From NCBI RefSeq assembly GCF_018860585.1, contig NZ_JAHKPR010000055.1:1-41203 (forward strand): a stretch of DNA of 41,203 nt. Reading direction: 5' to 3'. Position numbers and translations under genes: made by a program. The notes under the pieces are model-generated. The model was not told the origin of the DNA. It saw only the letters and a list, made by a program, of their open reading frames with translations, and made no database searches. This DNA comes from Colwellia sp. E2M01 (GTDB lineage Bacteria; Pseudomonadota; Gammaproteobacteria; Enterobacterales; Alteromonadaceae). Position 1 is the stretch's first letter. Each line of letters begins with the position of its first letter. Positions 15,337 to 23,608 of the stretch are shown one piece after another.

Positions 15337-18033
15337 CTAGTCGGCTGACAAATATTTATGCAATACATAATGTAAATCGCTTTGTTGGAAGGGCTTATTA
15401 ATAAAGTCTTCTATGCCTATTTCAAGCGCTTGTTCTTTATCTTCTTTACCAACACTTGCACTTAAAATAATAATTGGAATATCTTTAAGTTTATTGTTTC
15501 TTTTAATCAATTTTGATGCAGTAAAACCATCCATTACAGGCATTTGTAAGTCCATTAATATGAGCTTAGGTTTATTATTCTCAAGGTAGGTTAGCGCTTC
15601 TTGACCGTCATTAACTAAATCACAACTCACCCCTAGTGAGGATAATTGTTTTTTTACAATTATTTGGTTAATTTTATTATCTTCGACTACTAAAATATTG
15701 ATCCCATGGTCATTAAAGTCTTGCAGCGTAGTTAAATTTTTAGGCTCTGGCACTTCAACCGGCTGAGTTGCTTGCGGTAATTCAAGTGTTACTATAAAAG
15801 AGCTGCCTTTACCATATTCACTATTGAGTGTGACATCACCACCCATTAAGTTACTTAACTTTTTAACAATAGATAAACCTAAGCCTGTACCTCCATATTT
15901 TCTGGTAGTAGATAACTCTGCTTGTGCAAAGGCATTGAAAATATTTTTTTGTTGTTCAGTTTTGATACCTATGCCTGAATCTGTGACTGTTAAGGTTACA
16001 ATGCGACTATTATTCTTGGTGTTTTTACAATCACCGCTGATAGTTATCGTGCCTGTATCTGTAAATTTAATCGCATTATTGAGTAAGTTGATTAGTATTT
16101 GTTTAAACCTAAAGTCATCTCCTGCAACCCACAAATTAAAATTAGTAGTGAAATTTTTAGTGATATTTATAGACTTTTCAACAGCCTTGTCATTCAACAT
16201 ATCAATAACGGATAAAGATTCTTTTGTCGGATTAAATGCTCTATTTTCAAGGTTTAACTCACCCGTTTGCATTTTTGAAATATCTAAAACATCGTTAACA
16301 ATACTCAGTAACAAGTTGGAGGAGTGGCCGATTTTATTTAAATAGTCGTTGGCTATTTTGTCACGTGTTTCACGCTGAGCAATTTCTGTAAAGCCAATAA
16401 TTGCATTTAATGGTGTGCGATATTCATGACTGATATTAGCGAGAAATAAGTTTTTGGCTTTATTGGCGACAACGAGTTCATTATTACTTTTTATTAACTC
16501 TGCTGTACTTTGCTTTACTTTGCGGGTGAGTGAGTAATTAAAGGTGATAATAAAAAATACAAACATGACACAGATTAAACCAATTAAGCAGCTTGCAAAG
16601 GTAATGATTAAGTTGCCCCAATCGATTAACCCTCGTTCAAATCTTTCAGTGCTCGAGAAGGTAAGTAACCCTTTTTTGTCAAAGAGATCTACTTCGACTG
16701 TGTAATTAAATAATTTGTTAGCTTCATGGTTTACATGAGAAAAAACATTATCCTTGGCATAGCTTAATTGATACGTGAAGTTAGTGGCGTCAACCTCTTT
16801 ATATATGGCTGCAAGTAATACGTCTAATTCAAAAACAGCTTCGACTAGCCCTTTTAATGAAGTCTCTTTATTTTCAGTCCCGTTTTTATAAACAGGGTAA
16901 TAGACAACTACTCCCGTGTATTTGTCTTGTTGTTGTATCAATGAAAGTAATGGTGTTATAACAATTTTCTTAAGTGCAATTGCTTTTTCAACACTCGCTT
17001 TCACAAAAGGATGAGTAGATACATCTAAGCCAATAGCAGCCTTATTTGATTCAAGAGGCTCTATAAATGTTATCGGGATATAACTACTTTGTTGCGGCGC
17101 TTTTTTAAAGCCTTGAGCAGTTAATTTTTTAATGTAAGAGTTATTAAAGCCGTCGTTCATTAAAGATAATTCAAAGGCTTCTCTTTTATGAGCTGATATT
17201 ACCGGTAACCAAGCTAAGGCTCTTATTTCAATATTAGATTGTTCAATGGTATGGGTAAAGCTTTTAAATTCTGCACGTGTCACATTGTCACTAGCTTGCA
17301 GTAAAGCATCTAACGATATTAAATGATGCTTTATACTTGTTTGAATTATTTGAAAGCTCTCTATGAAGTGACTTGTTGAGTTAATGAACTCTTGCTCTTT
17401 TTCACTGTGTTTATGTGAACTAGACAAGTTAAAAATGAAAGCAATAATACAATATACACAAAGGCTAGTTACAATAGCTGGAGTTTGATGTTTAGCTTCT
17501 TTAACGTATTTATTCTTGACTATAAATAACAGGGTAGGGGTAATAAATAGAATACTTAAAAAATCACCAAACCACTTAACGGACCAAATATAACATAGTT
17601 GTTCGAACGGGATATCTAAGGTTAACCATAAAGACAGCGCAAGTAATGTACTACTGATAAGTGCAGATAATGGCCCTGTTAAAACTAAAAACTTAATTCT
17701 TTCATTGGGTAAATAAATTTTAATAGGAAAGGTAAAGCATCGTAGTACAAATTGTTTACTTATTACTAACTGTAAAATACTGATAATAACTAAGATAGCA
17801 ATTAAATAACTAGGTATTGGATTGTCTAGCTGTTGCTGGTAAGTGGTAAATAATAAGGATAAAAATACACCAATGAGTACTGCCCGACCATATAAAAGAT
17901 ACAAGCCGAGAACGACACCCGTTACAGGCCAAATTAAACTAGCAAAACCAAACGCAATGGTATAATAAGACCCTAATTTCACTAAAGTAAAATGTACAAG
18001 AAATGAAATAAAAACTAAGAAAAGTGTTTTCAA
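15337..18033 (-). CDS. MASE1-CHASE hybrid sensor histidine kinase
   Basis: An 898-residue inner-membrane hybrid kinase. An N-terminal block of about eight hydrophobic helices (1-205) matches MASE1. A periplasmic CHASE domain follows (about 220-465), then a membrane segment (about 474-500), HisKA with His536 (NISHEYRTP), HATPase (N-box LLNNAIKF; DSGIGI; GGTGLGL at 714-720) and a C-terminal receiver (about 778-895) with Glu784-Asp785, phospho-Asp828 (LMDLQMP) and Lys880. All catalytic residues are present. The ligand is unknown. The only usable start in frame is TTG at 18031-18033; a five-codon ORF with a better ribosome site overlaps it (separate entry). It splits the usual ybaB-recR pair. No HPt or output regulator is adjacent. 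Confidence 0.9.
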   Translation of the reverse strand: MKTLFLVFISFLVHFTLVKLGSYYTIAFGFASLIWPVTGVVLGLYLLYGRAVLIGVFLSLLFTTYQQQLDNPIPSYLIAILVIISILQLVISKQFVLRCFTFPIKIYLPNERIKFLVLTGPLSALISSTLLALSLWLTLDIPFEQLCYIWSVKWFGDFLSILFITPTLLFIVKNKYVKEAKHQTPAIVTSLCVYCIIAFIFNLSSSHKHSEKEQEFINSTSHFIESFQIIQTSIKHHLISLDALLQASDNVTRAEFKSFTHTIEQSNIEIRALAWLPVISAHKREAFELSLMNDGFNNSYIKKLTAQGFKKAPQQSSYIPITFIEPLESNKAAIGLDVSTHPFVKASVEKAIALKKIVITPLLSLIQQQDKYTGVVVYYPVYKNGTENKETSLKGLVEAVFELDVLLAAIYKEVDATNFTYQLSYAKDNVFSHVNHEANKLFNYTVEVDLFDKKGLLTFSSTERFERGLIDWGNLIITFASCLIGLICVMFVFFIITFNYSLTRKVKQSTAELIKSNNELVVANKAKNLFLANISHEYRTPLNAIIGFTEIAQRETRDKIANDYLNKIGHSSNLLLSIVNDVLDISKMQTGELNLENRAFNPTKESLSVIDMLNDKAVEKSINITKNFTTNFNLWVAGDDFRFKQILINLLNNAIKFTDTGTITISGDCKNTKNNSRIVTLTVTDSGIGIKTEQQKNIFNAFAQAELSTTRKYGGTGLGLSIVKKLSNLMGGDVTLNSEYGKGSSFIVTLELPQATQPVEVPEPKNLTTLQDFNDHGINILVVEDNKINQIIVKKQLSSLGVSCDLVNDGQEALTYLENNKPKLILMDLQMPVMDGFTASKLIKRNNKLKDIPIIILSASVGKEDKEQALEIGIEDFINKPFQQSDLHYVLHKYLSAD

Positions 18034-18060
18034 AACGTTGTACTCATTTAGTTTTCCTTT
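18030..18060 (-). promoter_or_regulatory. Five-codon ORF overlapping the TTG start of the hybrid kinase
   Basis: Reading the minus strand, AAAGGA (18060-18055) is followed seven bases later by ATG (18047-18045) and the frame M-S-T-T-F-stop; the TGA (18032-18030) overlaps the kinase TTG (18033-18031). The arrangement suggests stop-start coupling. A single missing T in the TTTT run would also explain it, since five Ts would fuse the ATG to the kinase frame. Confidence 0.55.
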
Positions 18061-18521
18061 TTACAGTATTTTTTCTATTTTATTTAAAAAATAACAATAA
18101 TGATAAGCTTATTTATGTACGGCTAGGGTTTCTTATTTATATTGAGAGTATGATCATTTTAATTAATAGTTAACATGGCCATACTAAGTTGCACGTTAAG
18201 TTTTATTGTAAAATAAATTCAAGGTTTACTTAAGGTGGTTAGTTATAACTTTTCTTTAAACTCAATAGATTATAGCTAAAAAGTAATGTTTCGCTATATC
18301 TAAAGCAATATAAACGTATTTAATAATAAAAATGTAAGACATGCTTTATTAATTTAATAAATATAGTAATAAATGGTGAAAGATATTTAATTAGTTTACT
18401 ACTATTTGTCTATAAAATTGATTAAAATTAGACTTCAATATTTGAGTACTATCCTCAATCTGTATGCTTATTATTTTTGTTCTTTAGTTTACATTCCTCT
18501 TTATTAATAAAATGGAAATCT
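18034..18521. other. Divergent intergenic region hybrid kinase / recR
   Basis: 488 nt, very AT-rich, between divergent genes. Apart from the short ORF at the kinase start I see no RNA gene, no strong inverted repeat and no clear promoter. GGA at 18514 region precedes the recR start. Confidence 0.4.
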
Positions 18522-19127
18522 ATGAAATTTAGTCCCTTGGTTCAAGAGTTAATTGATTCATTAAAATGCTTACCAGGTGTAGGTGCTAAATCAGCACAAC
18601 GTATGGCATTTCAGCTACTTGAACGTAACCGACGTGGTGGCAGTAAACTAGCGAGTACTCTAGCAAAAGCCATGACTGATATCGGTCATTGCCAACAATG
18701 TCGTAATTTTACCGAAGAGGAATTGTGTGAAATTTGTTTATCGCCAAAACGTAAAGTTGCTAGTACTTTATGTATTGTTGAAACGCCAGGTGATGTGATT
18801 GCAATAGAGCAAACAGGGGAGTTTTCGGGGTTATACTTTGTGTTGATGGGACATCTCTCTCCCATTGATGGTATCGGCCCTGAGGATTTAGGCTTAGATA
18901 TTTTAGCTAAACAATTTGCTAGCGGTCAGTTTACTGAAGTTATTTTAGCGACTAATCCGACGGTAGAAGGAGAGGCCACAGCACATTTTATCGCTGAACT
19001 TGCCCAGCAACACCACGTAAACATTTCAAGAATTGCTCATGGTGTGCCAGTTGGTGGTGAATTAGAGTATGTTGATGGTAATACTTTATCGCATGCGTTA
19101 TCAGGTAGAAAAAGCTACTTTACTTAG
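18522..19127 (+). CDS. recR: Recombination mediator RecR
   Basis: Works with RecF/RecO to load RecA on SSB-coated gaps. The 201-residue protein has the helix-hairpin-helix [17 protein letters not shown] near 17-33, a four-Cys zinc finger (CQQC...CEIC, about 57-72), and a Toprim domain ([17 protein letters not shown], then [14 protein letters not shown]) and ends SGRKSYFT. All are typical and the length is standard. In-frame sequence upstream allows 15 more residues, but the ATG at 18522 with GGA six bases before it gives the family N-terminus [11 protein letters not shown]. Unlike in E. coli, it is cut off from ybaB by an oppositely oriented kinase and must have its own promoter. Confidence 0.96.
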   Translation: MKFSPLVQELIDSLKCLPGVGAKSAQRMAFQLLERNRRGGSKLASTLAKAMTDIGHCQQCRNFTEEELCEICLSPKRKVASTLCIVETPGDVIAIEQTGEFSGLYFVLMGHLSPIDGIGPEDLGLDILAKQFASGQFTEVILATNPTVEGEATAHFIAELAQQHHVNISRIAHGVPVGGELEYVDGNTLSHALSGRKSYFT

Positions 19128-19219
19128 CCGGTTAGATACCCAATGATAATTTATTGGTTCAGTTTTATAGTAATATTTCTATATTAGGATCAGATATTTA
19201 GAAATGGTTGTTTAATATT

Positions 19220-19247
19220 ACGAGTTACAAGGTGTGACTCGTTTTTA
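19220..19247 (+). terminator. Rho-independent terminator after recR
   Basis: ACGAGTTACA (19220-19229) pairs with TGTGACTCGT (19233-19242), 10 bp with one G-U pair and an AGG loop, followed by TTTTT. It stands about 90 nt after the recR stop and just before the convergent yciH. Confidence 0.75.
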
Positions 19248-19263
19248 AAAGTCGTGTAGGTGA

Positions 19264-19662
19264 CTACCCTCCCGTAAACTTAACTTTAAAACCTGCTTTT
19301 TCTAATACTTGTTGAATAATATCGCGTTTATCTCCTTGTACCTCTATGGTTTCATCAACAACCGAGCCACCGGTACCACAGGTCTTTTTAAGCTTTGTTG
19401 CTAATTCTTTTAGAGCTTTGGAGTCTAGACCTAGGCCACTGATGACGATTACGCCTTTACCTTTTCGCCCTTTAGTCTCTCGTCTAACTCTGGCAAAGCC
19501 ATCACTGGGGGTAATGTTTTTAGTTTTCTTCTGATCGATACGACCATTGTCTGTAGAGTAAACAAGCGAGTCATCGTTCACTTGAGATGTTTTATCAAGC
19601 TCAACAGGGGCCTTACCAAAGGCACTGGCTAAATCACTTAAACTAGATAAACTATTTTTCAT
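19264..19662 (-). CDS. yciH: SUI1/eIF1-family translation factor YciH
   Basis: A 132-residue homologue of eukaryotic eIF1. E. coli YciH affects initiation fidelity but is not essential. The SUI1 fold is visible in VRRETKGRKGKGVIVISGL, then LKKTCGTGGSV (the basic GTGG loop) and GDKRDIIQQVLEKAGFKVKF at the C-terminus. The N-terminal 55 residues are low-complexity. The ATG at 19660-19662 has AAAGG seven bases upstream on its strand; an in-frame TTG at 19686 is less likely. It converges with recR and follows the etfBA terminator, so it is a single-gene unit. Confidence 0.92.
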   Translation of the reverse strand: MKNSLSSLSDLASAFGKAPVELDKTSQVNDDSLVYSTDNGRIDQKKTKNITPSDGFARVRRETKGRKGKGVIVISGLGLDSKALKELATKLKKTCGTGGSVVDETIEVQGDKRDIIQQVLEKAGFKVKFTGG

Positions 19663-19698
19663 AAAACACCTTTCACAATTAATCAATTAAACGTATAA

Positions 19699-19731
19699 AA
19701 AACACCTTAAGCAATATGCTTAAGGTGTTTT
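19699..19731. terminator. Perfect 15-bp hairpin terminator after etfA
   Basis: AAAACACCTTAAGCA (19699-19713) pairs without mismatch with the arm at 19717-19731; the loop is ATA. The A/T-rich ends give U-tracts on either strand. It lies about 70 nt after the etfA stop on the minus strand and upstream of yciH, so its job is to end the etfBA transcript. Confidence 0.85.
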
Positions 19732-19802
19732 ATTATAACAAGCTTAAGTTAAGCATTACAGCTTGAACTATAGCTCTGTTTTTTGTTCTGTTTTTATGAT
19801 GT

Positions 19803-20729
19803 TTATAATTTACTTTCTAGCTCAGGTATTACATCAAATAAGTCAGCAATAATACCGTAGTCGGCTACTTGGAAAATAGGCGCATCAGGATCTTTATTGA
19901 TAGCAACAATAACTTTTGAGTCTTTCATGCCGGCAAGGTGTTGAATAGCGCCACTGATCCCTACGGCAATATATAAATCAGGAGCAACAATTTTACCAGT
20001 CTGTCCAACTTGCATATCATTAGACACAAAGCCGGCATCCACTGCTGCACGTGATGCACCGATAGCTGCACCTAATTTATCAGCAATACCATCAAGTAAT
20101 TTGAAGTTCTCAGCACTTTGCATACCTCGGCCACCTGAAATAACCACATTTGCAGCCCCTAGATCAGGACGTTCAGATTCAGTAAATTCATCTTTCAAAT
20201 GGCTTGAAGTCTCAGTACTAAAGAGGGAGTTTATTTTGATTATGTCTGCATTACCGTCGCTAGCAACCACCTCAAATGTTGTTGCACGCACGGTAATTAC
20301 TTTTTTTATATCTAGGCTTTGTACTGTAGCAATTGCATTACCCGCATAAATAGGTCGAATAAAGGTATCGCTACTTTCGACACCAATAATGTCAGATATT
20401 TGAGTAACATCCAATAAGGCTGCAACTCTTGGCATTATATTTTTCCCCGTTGTTGATGCAGTCGCTAATATATGTTCATAATCAGTCGCTAACTCTGCAA
20501 TTAATAAACTAATATTCTCAGCTAATTGATGTTCATAAACGAGGTTGTCACAAACTAATACTTTGTTTACGCCATTAATTTTTGCCGCCGGCTCTACAAC
20601 GTTTTGGCAATTAAAACCGACCACAAGTAGTGTTATGTCAGTACCAATTTTTTGAGCCGCGGCAACAGTTTTAAGGGTTTCTGTTTTTAATGTGCTGTTA
20701 TCGTGCTCAGCTAAAATTAATATACTCAT
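19803..20729 (-). CDS. etfA: Electron transfer flavoprotein alpha subunit
   Basis: The 308-residue FAD-binding subunit of ETF, which collects electrons from acyl-CoA and other dehydrogenases and passes them to ETF-quinone oxidoreductase. The C-terminal FAD domain has all signature pieces: SGGRGMQS (198-205), [10 protein letters not shown] (224-233), QVGQTGKIV (240-248), [12 protein letters not shown] (257-268) and [10 protein letters not shown] (277-286). Its ATG overlaps the etfB stop (TCATGA on the plus strand, 20726-20729), so the two are translated together in equal amounts. Confidence 0.97.
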   Translation of the reverse strand: MSILILAEHDNSTLKTETLKTVAAAQKIGTDITLLVVGFNCQNVVEPAAKINGVNKVLVCDNLVYEHQLAENISLLIAELATDYEHILATASTTGKNIMPRVAALLDVTQISDIIGVESSDTFIRPIYAGNAIATVQSLDIKKVITVRATTFEVVASDGNADIIKINSLFSTETSSHLKDEFTESERPDLGAANVVISGGRGMQSAENFKLLDGIADKLGAAIGASRAAVDAGFVSNDMQVGQTGKIVAPDLYIAVGISGAIQHLAGMKDSKVIVAINKDPDAPIFQVADYGIIADLFDVIPELESKL

Positions 20730-21490
20730 GAGATCACCTTCGCTTCATTTTTTAACTTATCAATTAATTCATCAATGCTCGCTACGATGATGCCGGCTTG
20801 GCGTTGGGGAGGGGATATTACTTTTATTTGTTTGGTGCGCGGCGTTAAATCAACAGCAAACTCAGAAGCGTCTCTTACAACTAAGGGTTTGCGTTTAGCT
20901 TTCATAATATTAGGTAAGGAAGCATAACGAGGGGTATTTAAGCGTAAGTCTGTTGTAATTATTGCTGGTAGGCTAAGCGTTAGGGTTTGTAAGCCACCAT
21001 CAACTTCACGGGTAACATTCACTTTATCATCGTTAACTTCTATTGCTGAAGCAAATGTTCCTTGTGGCATACCTGTTAATGCCGCAAGCATTTGGCCTGT
21101 TTGATTGTTATCACTATCAATAGCTTGTTTACCTAAAATAACTAATTGAGGTTGTTCTTCTTCGACTATTTTTTGTAATAATTTAGCGATGTTTATCGAG
21201 TCTATATTGCCTGTTAGTGACTCTTCTATTTCTATGTGAATAGCTCTATCTGCTCCTAAGGCTAAAGCACTACGTAATTGCTCCTGACAAGCTTTATCAC
21301 CGATAGAAACAGCAATAACTTCTGTTGCCTGCCCAACTTCTTTCAGTCGAATGGCTTCTTCAACGGCTATTTCGCAAAAAGGGTTTATTGCCATTTTCGC
21401 ATTGGTAAGGTCGACATTGCTATTATCGTTTTTTACTCGAACTTTGACGTTATAGTCAATAACACGTTTTATCGGAACTAGTACTTTCAT
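20726..21490 (-). CDS. etfB: Electron transfer flavoprotein beta subunit
   Basis: The 254-residue beta subunit of ETF, binding AMP and docking partner dehydrogenases. It begins [20 protein letters not shown], has the ETF-beta block [18 protein letters not shown] around 129-146 and [24 protein letters not shown] around 184-207, which contains the recognition-loop region for partner enzymes. The minus-strand leader has AGAGGT before the ATG. It is the first gene of etfBA, divergent from the ETF-QO gene; the 343-nt spacer should hold control sites for both. Confidence 0.97.
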   Translation of the reverse strand: MKVLVPIKRVIDYNVKVRVKNDNSNVDLTNAKMAINPFCEIAVEEAIRLKEVGQATEVIAVSIGDKACQEQLRSALALGADRAIHIEIEESLTGNIDSINIAKLLQKIVEEEQPQLVILGKQAIDSDNNQTGQMLAALTGMPQGTFASAIEVNDDKVNVTREVDGGLQTLTLSLPAIITTDLRLNTPRYASLPNIMKAKRKPLVVRDASEFAVDLTPRTKQIKVISPPQRQAGIIVASIDELIDKLKNEAKVIS

Positions 21491-21833
21491 TGTGAAACCT
21501 CTGTAGTAGTTAGTTGTTCAGGTGTTATTTGTTAAAAATTTACCTGAATAATAATTCCCTAGTAATAAAGTATTATTTTTAAAAGGTATTTATTTCGCTT
21601 TTCTTTTATTTTTTTAGCTGATGTTGTCTATTATTAACTAATATTAAATGTAATTTACTTAAACTTTGATACCTTTTTTATGCTTAATATATTGATTTAT
21701 ATAGATTATCTATTAATCCTCATTTAAAAGGCAGCGGTAATAATTTCGACTATCAAACATGCGTTTTAATATAGACTTAATCTAAAGATAGACCAATATT
21801 TGTAGATAATAAATATAAAATACTGGAGGCTTT
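21491..21833. other. Divergent control region etfBA / ETF-QO
   Basis: 343 nt, AT-rich. Near etfB, TTCAGGT (21517-21523) and ACCTGAA (21542-21548) form an inverted repeat with an 18-nt gap, inside the etfB leader. Near ETF-QO there is a PsrA-like palindrome (separate entry) and the strong GGAGG at 21825-21829. No gene or RNA was recognised. Confidence 0.5.
21754..21767. promoter_or_regulatory. PsrA-like operator
   Basis: CAAAC-ATGC-GTTTT at 21754-21767 resembles the PsrA palindrome as I recall it (C/GAAAC, a short gap, GTTTG/C), with one base off. PsrA, a TetR-family fatty-acid-responsive repressor, is reported to control etf genes in Shewanella and relatives. It lies 67 nt before the ETF-QO start, between the divergent electron-transfer genes. 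Confidence 0.45.
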
Positions 21834-23495
21834 ATGGAACGAGAATCAATGGATTTTGACGTGGTCATTGTTGGCGCTGGTCCTGCCGGTTTATCAACAG
21901 CTTGCCGGTTAATGCAACTAGCAAAGCAGAAACAACAAGAGTTAATGGTTTGTGTTGTTGAAAAAGGCTCTGAAGTTGGTGCACATATTCTCTCAGGTGC
22001 TGTTTTTGAAACACGCGCACTTGATGAATTATTTCCTGATTGGCAAGCACGTCAAGCACCTTTAAATACTCCTGTTACAAGGGACGATATTTACCTATTA
22101 GACAGTGAACGTTCTGCTATGAAATTACCTCATTCTTTTGTGCCTAAAACAATGCACAATGCAGGTAATTATATTGTCAGTATGGGTAATGTATGCCGTT
22201 GGTTAGCTGAGCAAGCAGAGGAGCTAGGTGTGGAAATCTTTCCAGGTTTCGCCGCGCAAAGCGTTATTTATAATGATGATGCTAGTGTGGGTGGTGTTAT
22301 TACCGGTGATATGGGACTTGACGCTCAGGGTAATGAAAAAGGTTCTTTTATGCCAGGTATGGCGTTACGTGCTAAGTATACCGTTTTTGCTGAAGGCTGT
22401 CGGGGTCACTTAGGTAAAGAATTAATAACTAAATTTAACCTTGATGCTCATAAATCCCCACAACATTACGGTTTGGGTTTTAAAGAAATTTGGGATATAC
22501 CTCCAGAAAACCACCAACCTGGATTGGTTGTTCATACCGCGGGTTGGCCATTAGATAAAAACACTAGCGGTGGTGGTTATCTATATCACGCTGAAAACAA
22601 TCAAGTGTTTGTCGGTTTAATTGTAGATTTAAATTATAGTAATCCACACTTGAGCCCTTTTGATGAGTTTCAACGTTTTAAACATCACCCTAAAATCAGC
22701 CAATACCTAACTGATGGAAAACGGCTTTCGTACGGAGCTCGTGCCATGACAAAAGGCGGTTTTCATTCTCTACCTAAAATGACTATGCCAGGGGCATTAT
22801 TAGTTGGATGTGATGCGGGTACCATTAATTTCGCTAAAATAAAGGGTAATCATACCGCTATGAAGTCCGGTATGTTAGCGGCAGAAACAATAGTAAATGC
22901 TTTGTTAGACAATACAGGAACTGCACAGCAGGGTAAGCAAGATTTAACGCAGTATACTCAATTATTTAAAGACTCTTGGTTGTATGCAGAGTTATATAAT
23001 ACTCGTAACTTTGGTCCCGCTATCCATAAATTTGGTACTATGTGGGGCGGTGTTTATAATATGTTAGATCAAAACTTTTTTGCGGGTAAGTTACCCTTTA
23101 CTATTAAAGACAATACGGAAGACTATACTCAATTAAAGCTTGCTACAGATATGCCTGTTATTAACTATGCTAAACCAGATAATCAATTGAGTTTTGACAA
23201 ACTTTCATCCGTGTTTTTATCAAACACTAATCATGAAGAAGATCAGCCTTGTCATTTATTACTTAAGGATAAGAGTATACCTATTAGCAAAAATTTAATG
23301 CAATATAATGAGCCGGCGCAACGTTACTGTCCTGCAGGTGTTTATGAAGTTGAAAAAACGGAAGCAGGAGATAAGTTTGTTATTAATGCACAAAACTGTA
23401 TTCATTGTAAAACCTGCGATATTAAAGATCCTAGTCAGAATATTACTTGGGTTACGCCAGAAGGCACAGGTGGACCTAATTATCCTAATATGTAA
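21834..23495 (+). CDS. etfD: Electron transfer flavoprotein-ubiquinone oxidoreductase
   Basis: A 553-residue peripheral membrane flavo-iron-sulfur enzyme that takes electrons from reduced ETF and reduces ubiquinone. The FAD-binding motif VIVGAGPAGLSTA lies at 10-22, and GALLVGCDAGTINFAKIKGNHTAMKSG (about 320-346) is typical of the family. The C-terminal ferredoxin-like part holds the four cluster ligands Cys499, 522, 525 and 528 (CPAG; CIHCKTC). The length is standard for bacterial ETF-QO. GGAGG lies four bases before the ATG; a second in-frame ATG at codon 6 is possible. With etfBA it forms a complete route from dehydrogenases to the quinone pool. Confidence 0.96.
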   Translation: MERESMDFDVVIVGAGPAGLSTACRLMQLAKQKQQELMVCVVEKGSEVGAHILSGAVFETRALDELFPDWQARQAPLNTPVTRDDIYLLDSERSAMKLPHSFVPKTMHNAGNYIVSMGNVCRWLAEQAEELGVEIFPGFAAQSVIYNDDASVGGVITGDMGLDAQGNEKGSFMPGMALRAKYTVFAEGCRGHLGKELITKFNLDAHKSPQHYGLGFKEIWDIPPENHQPGLVVHTAGWPLDKNTSGGGYLYHAENNQVFVGLIVDLNYSNPHLSPFDEFQRFKHHPKISQYLTDGKRLSYGARAMTKGGFHSLPKMTMPGALLVGCDAGTINFAKIKGNHTAMKSGMLAAETIVNALLDNTGTAQQGKQDLTQYTQLFKDSWLYAELYNTRNFGPAIHKFGTMWGGVYNMLDQNFFAGKLPFTIKDNTEDYTQLKLATDMPVINYAKPDNQLSFDKLSSVFLSNTNHEEDQPCHLLLKDKSIPISKNLMQYNEPAQRYCPAGVYEVEKTEAGDKFVINAQNCIHCKTCDIKDPSQNITWVTPEGTGGPNYPNM

Positions 23496-23516
23496 ATAAG
23501 CTATAGGTGCTATAAG

Positions 23517-23551
23517 TAAAAAGCCGAAGCTAGGGTTACCTAGTTTCGGCT
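23517..23551. terminator. Hairpin terminator between ETF-QO and the convergent FapA gene
   Basis: AGCCGAAGCTAGG (23522-23534) pairs with CCTAGTTTCGGCT (23539-23551), 13 bp with one G-U pair, loop GTTA. The A-run on the left makes a good U-tract when read on the minus strand, so it best serves the FapA gene and may act both ways. Confidence 0.8.
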
Positions 23552-23608
23552 TAGCAGTTTAACTTAACTTCATTTGGCTTAACTTGAGTTAAATTATGAC
23601 TTTGATTT

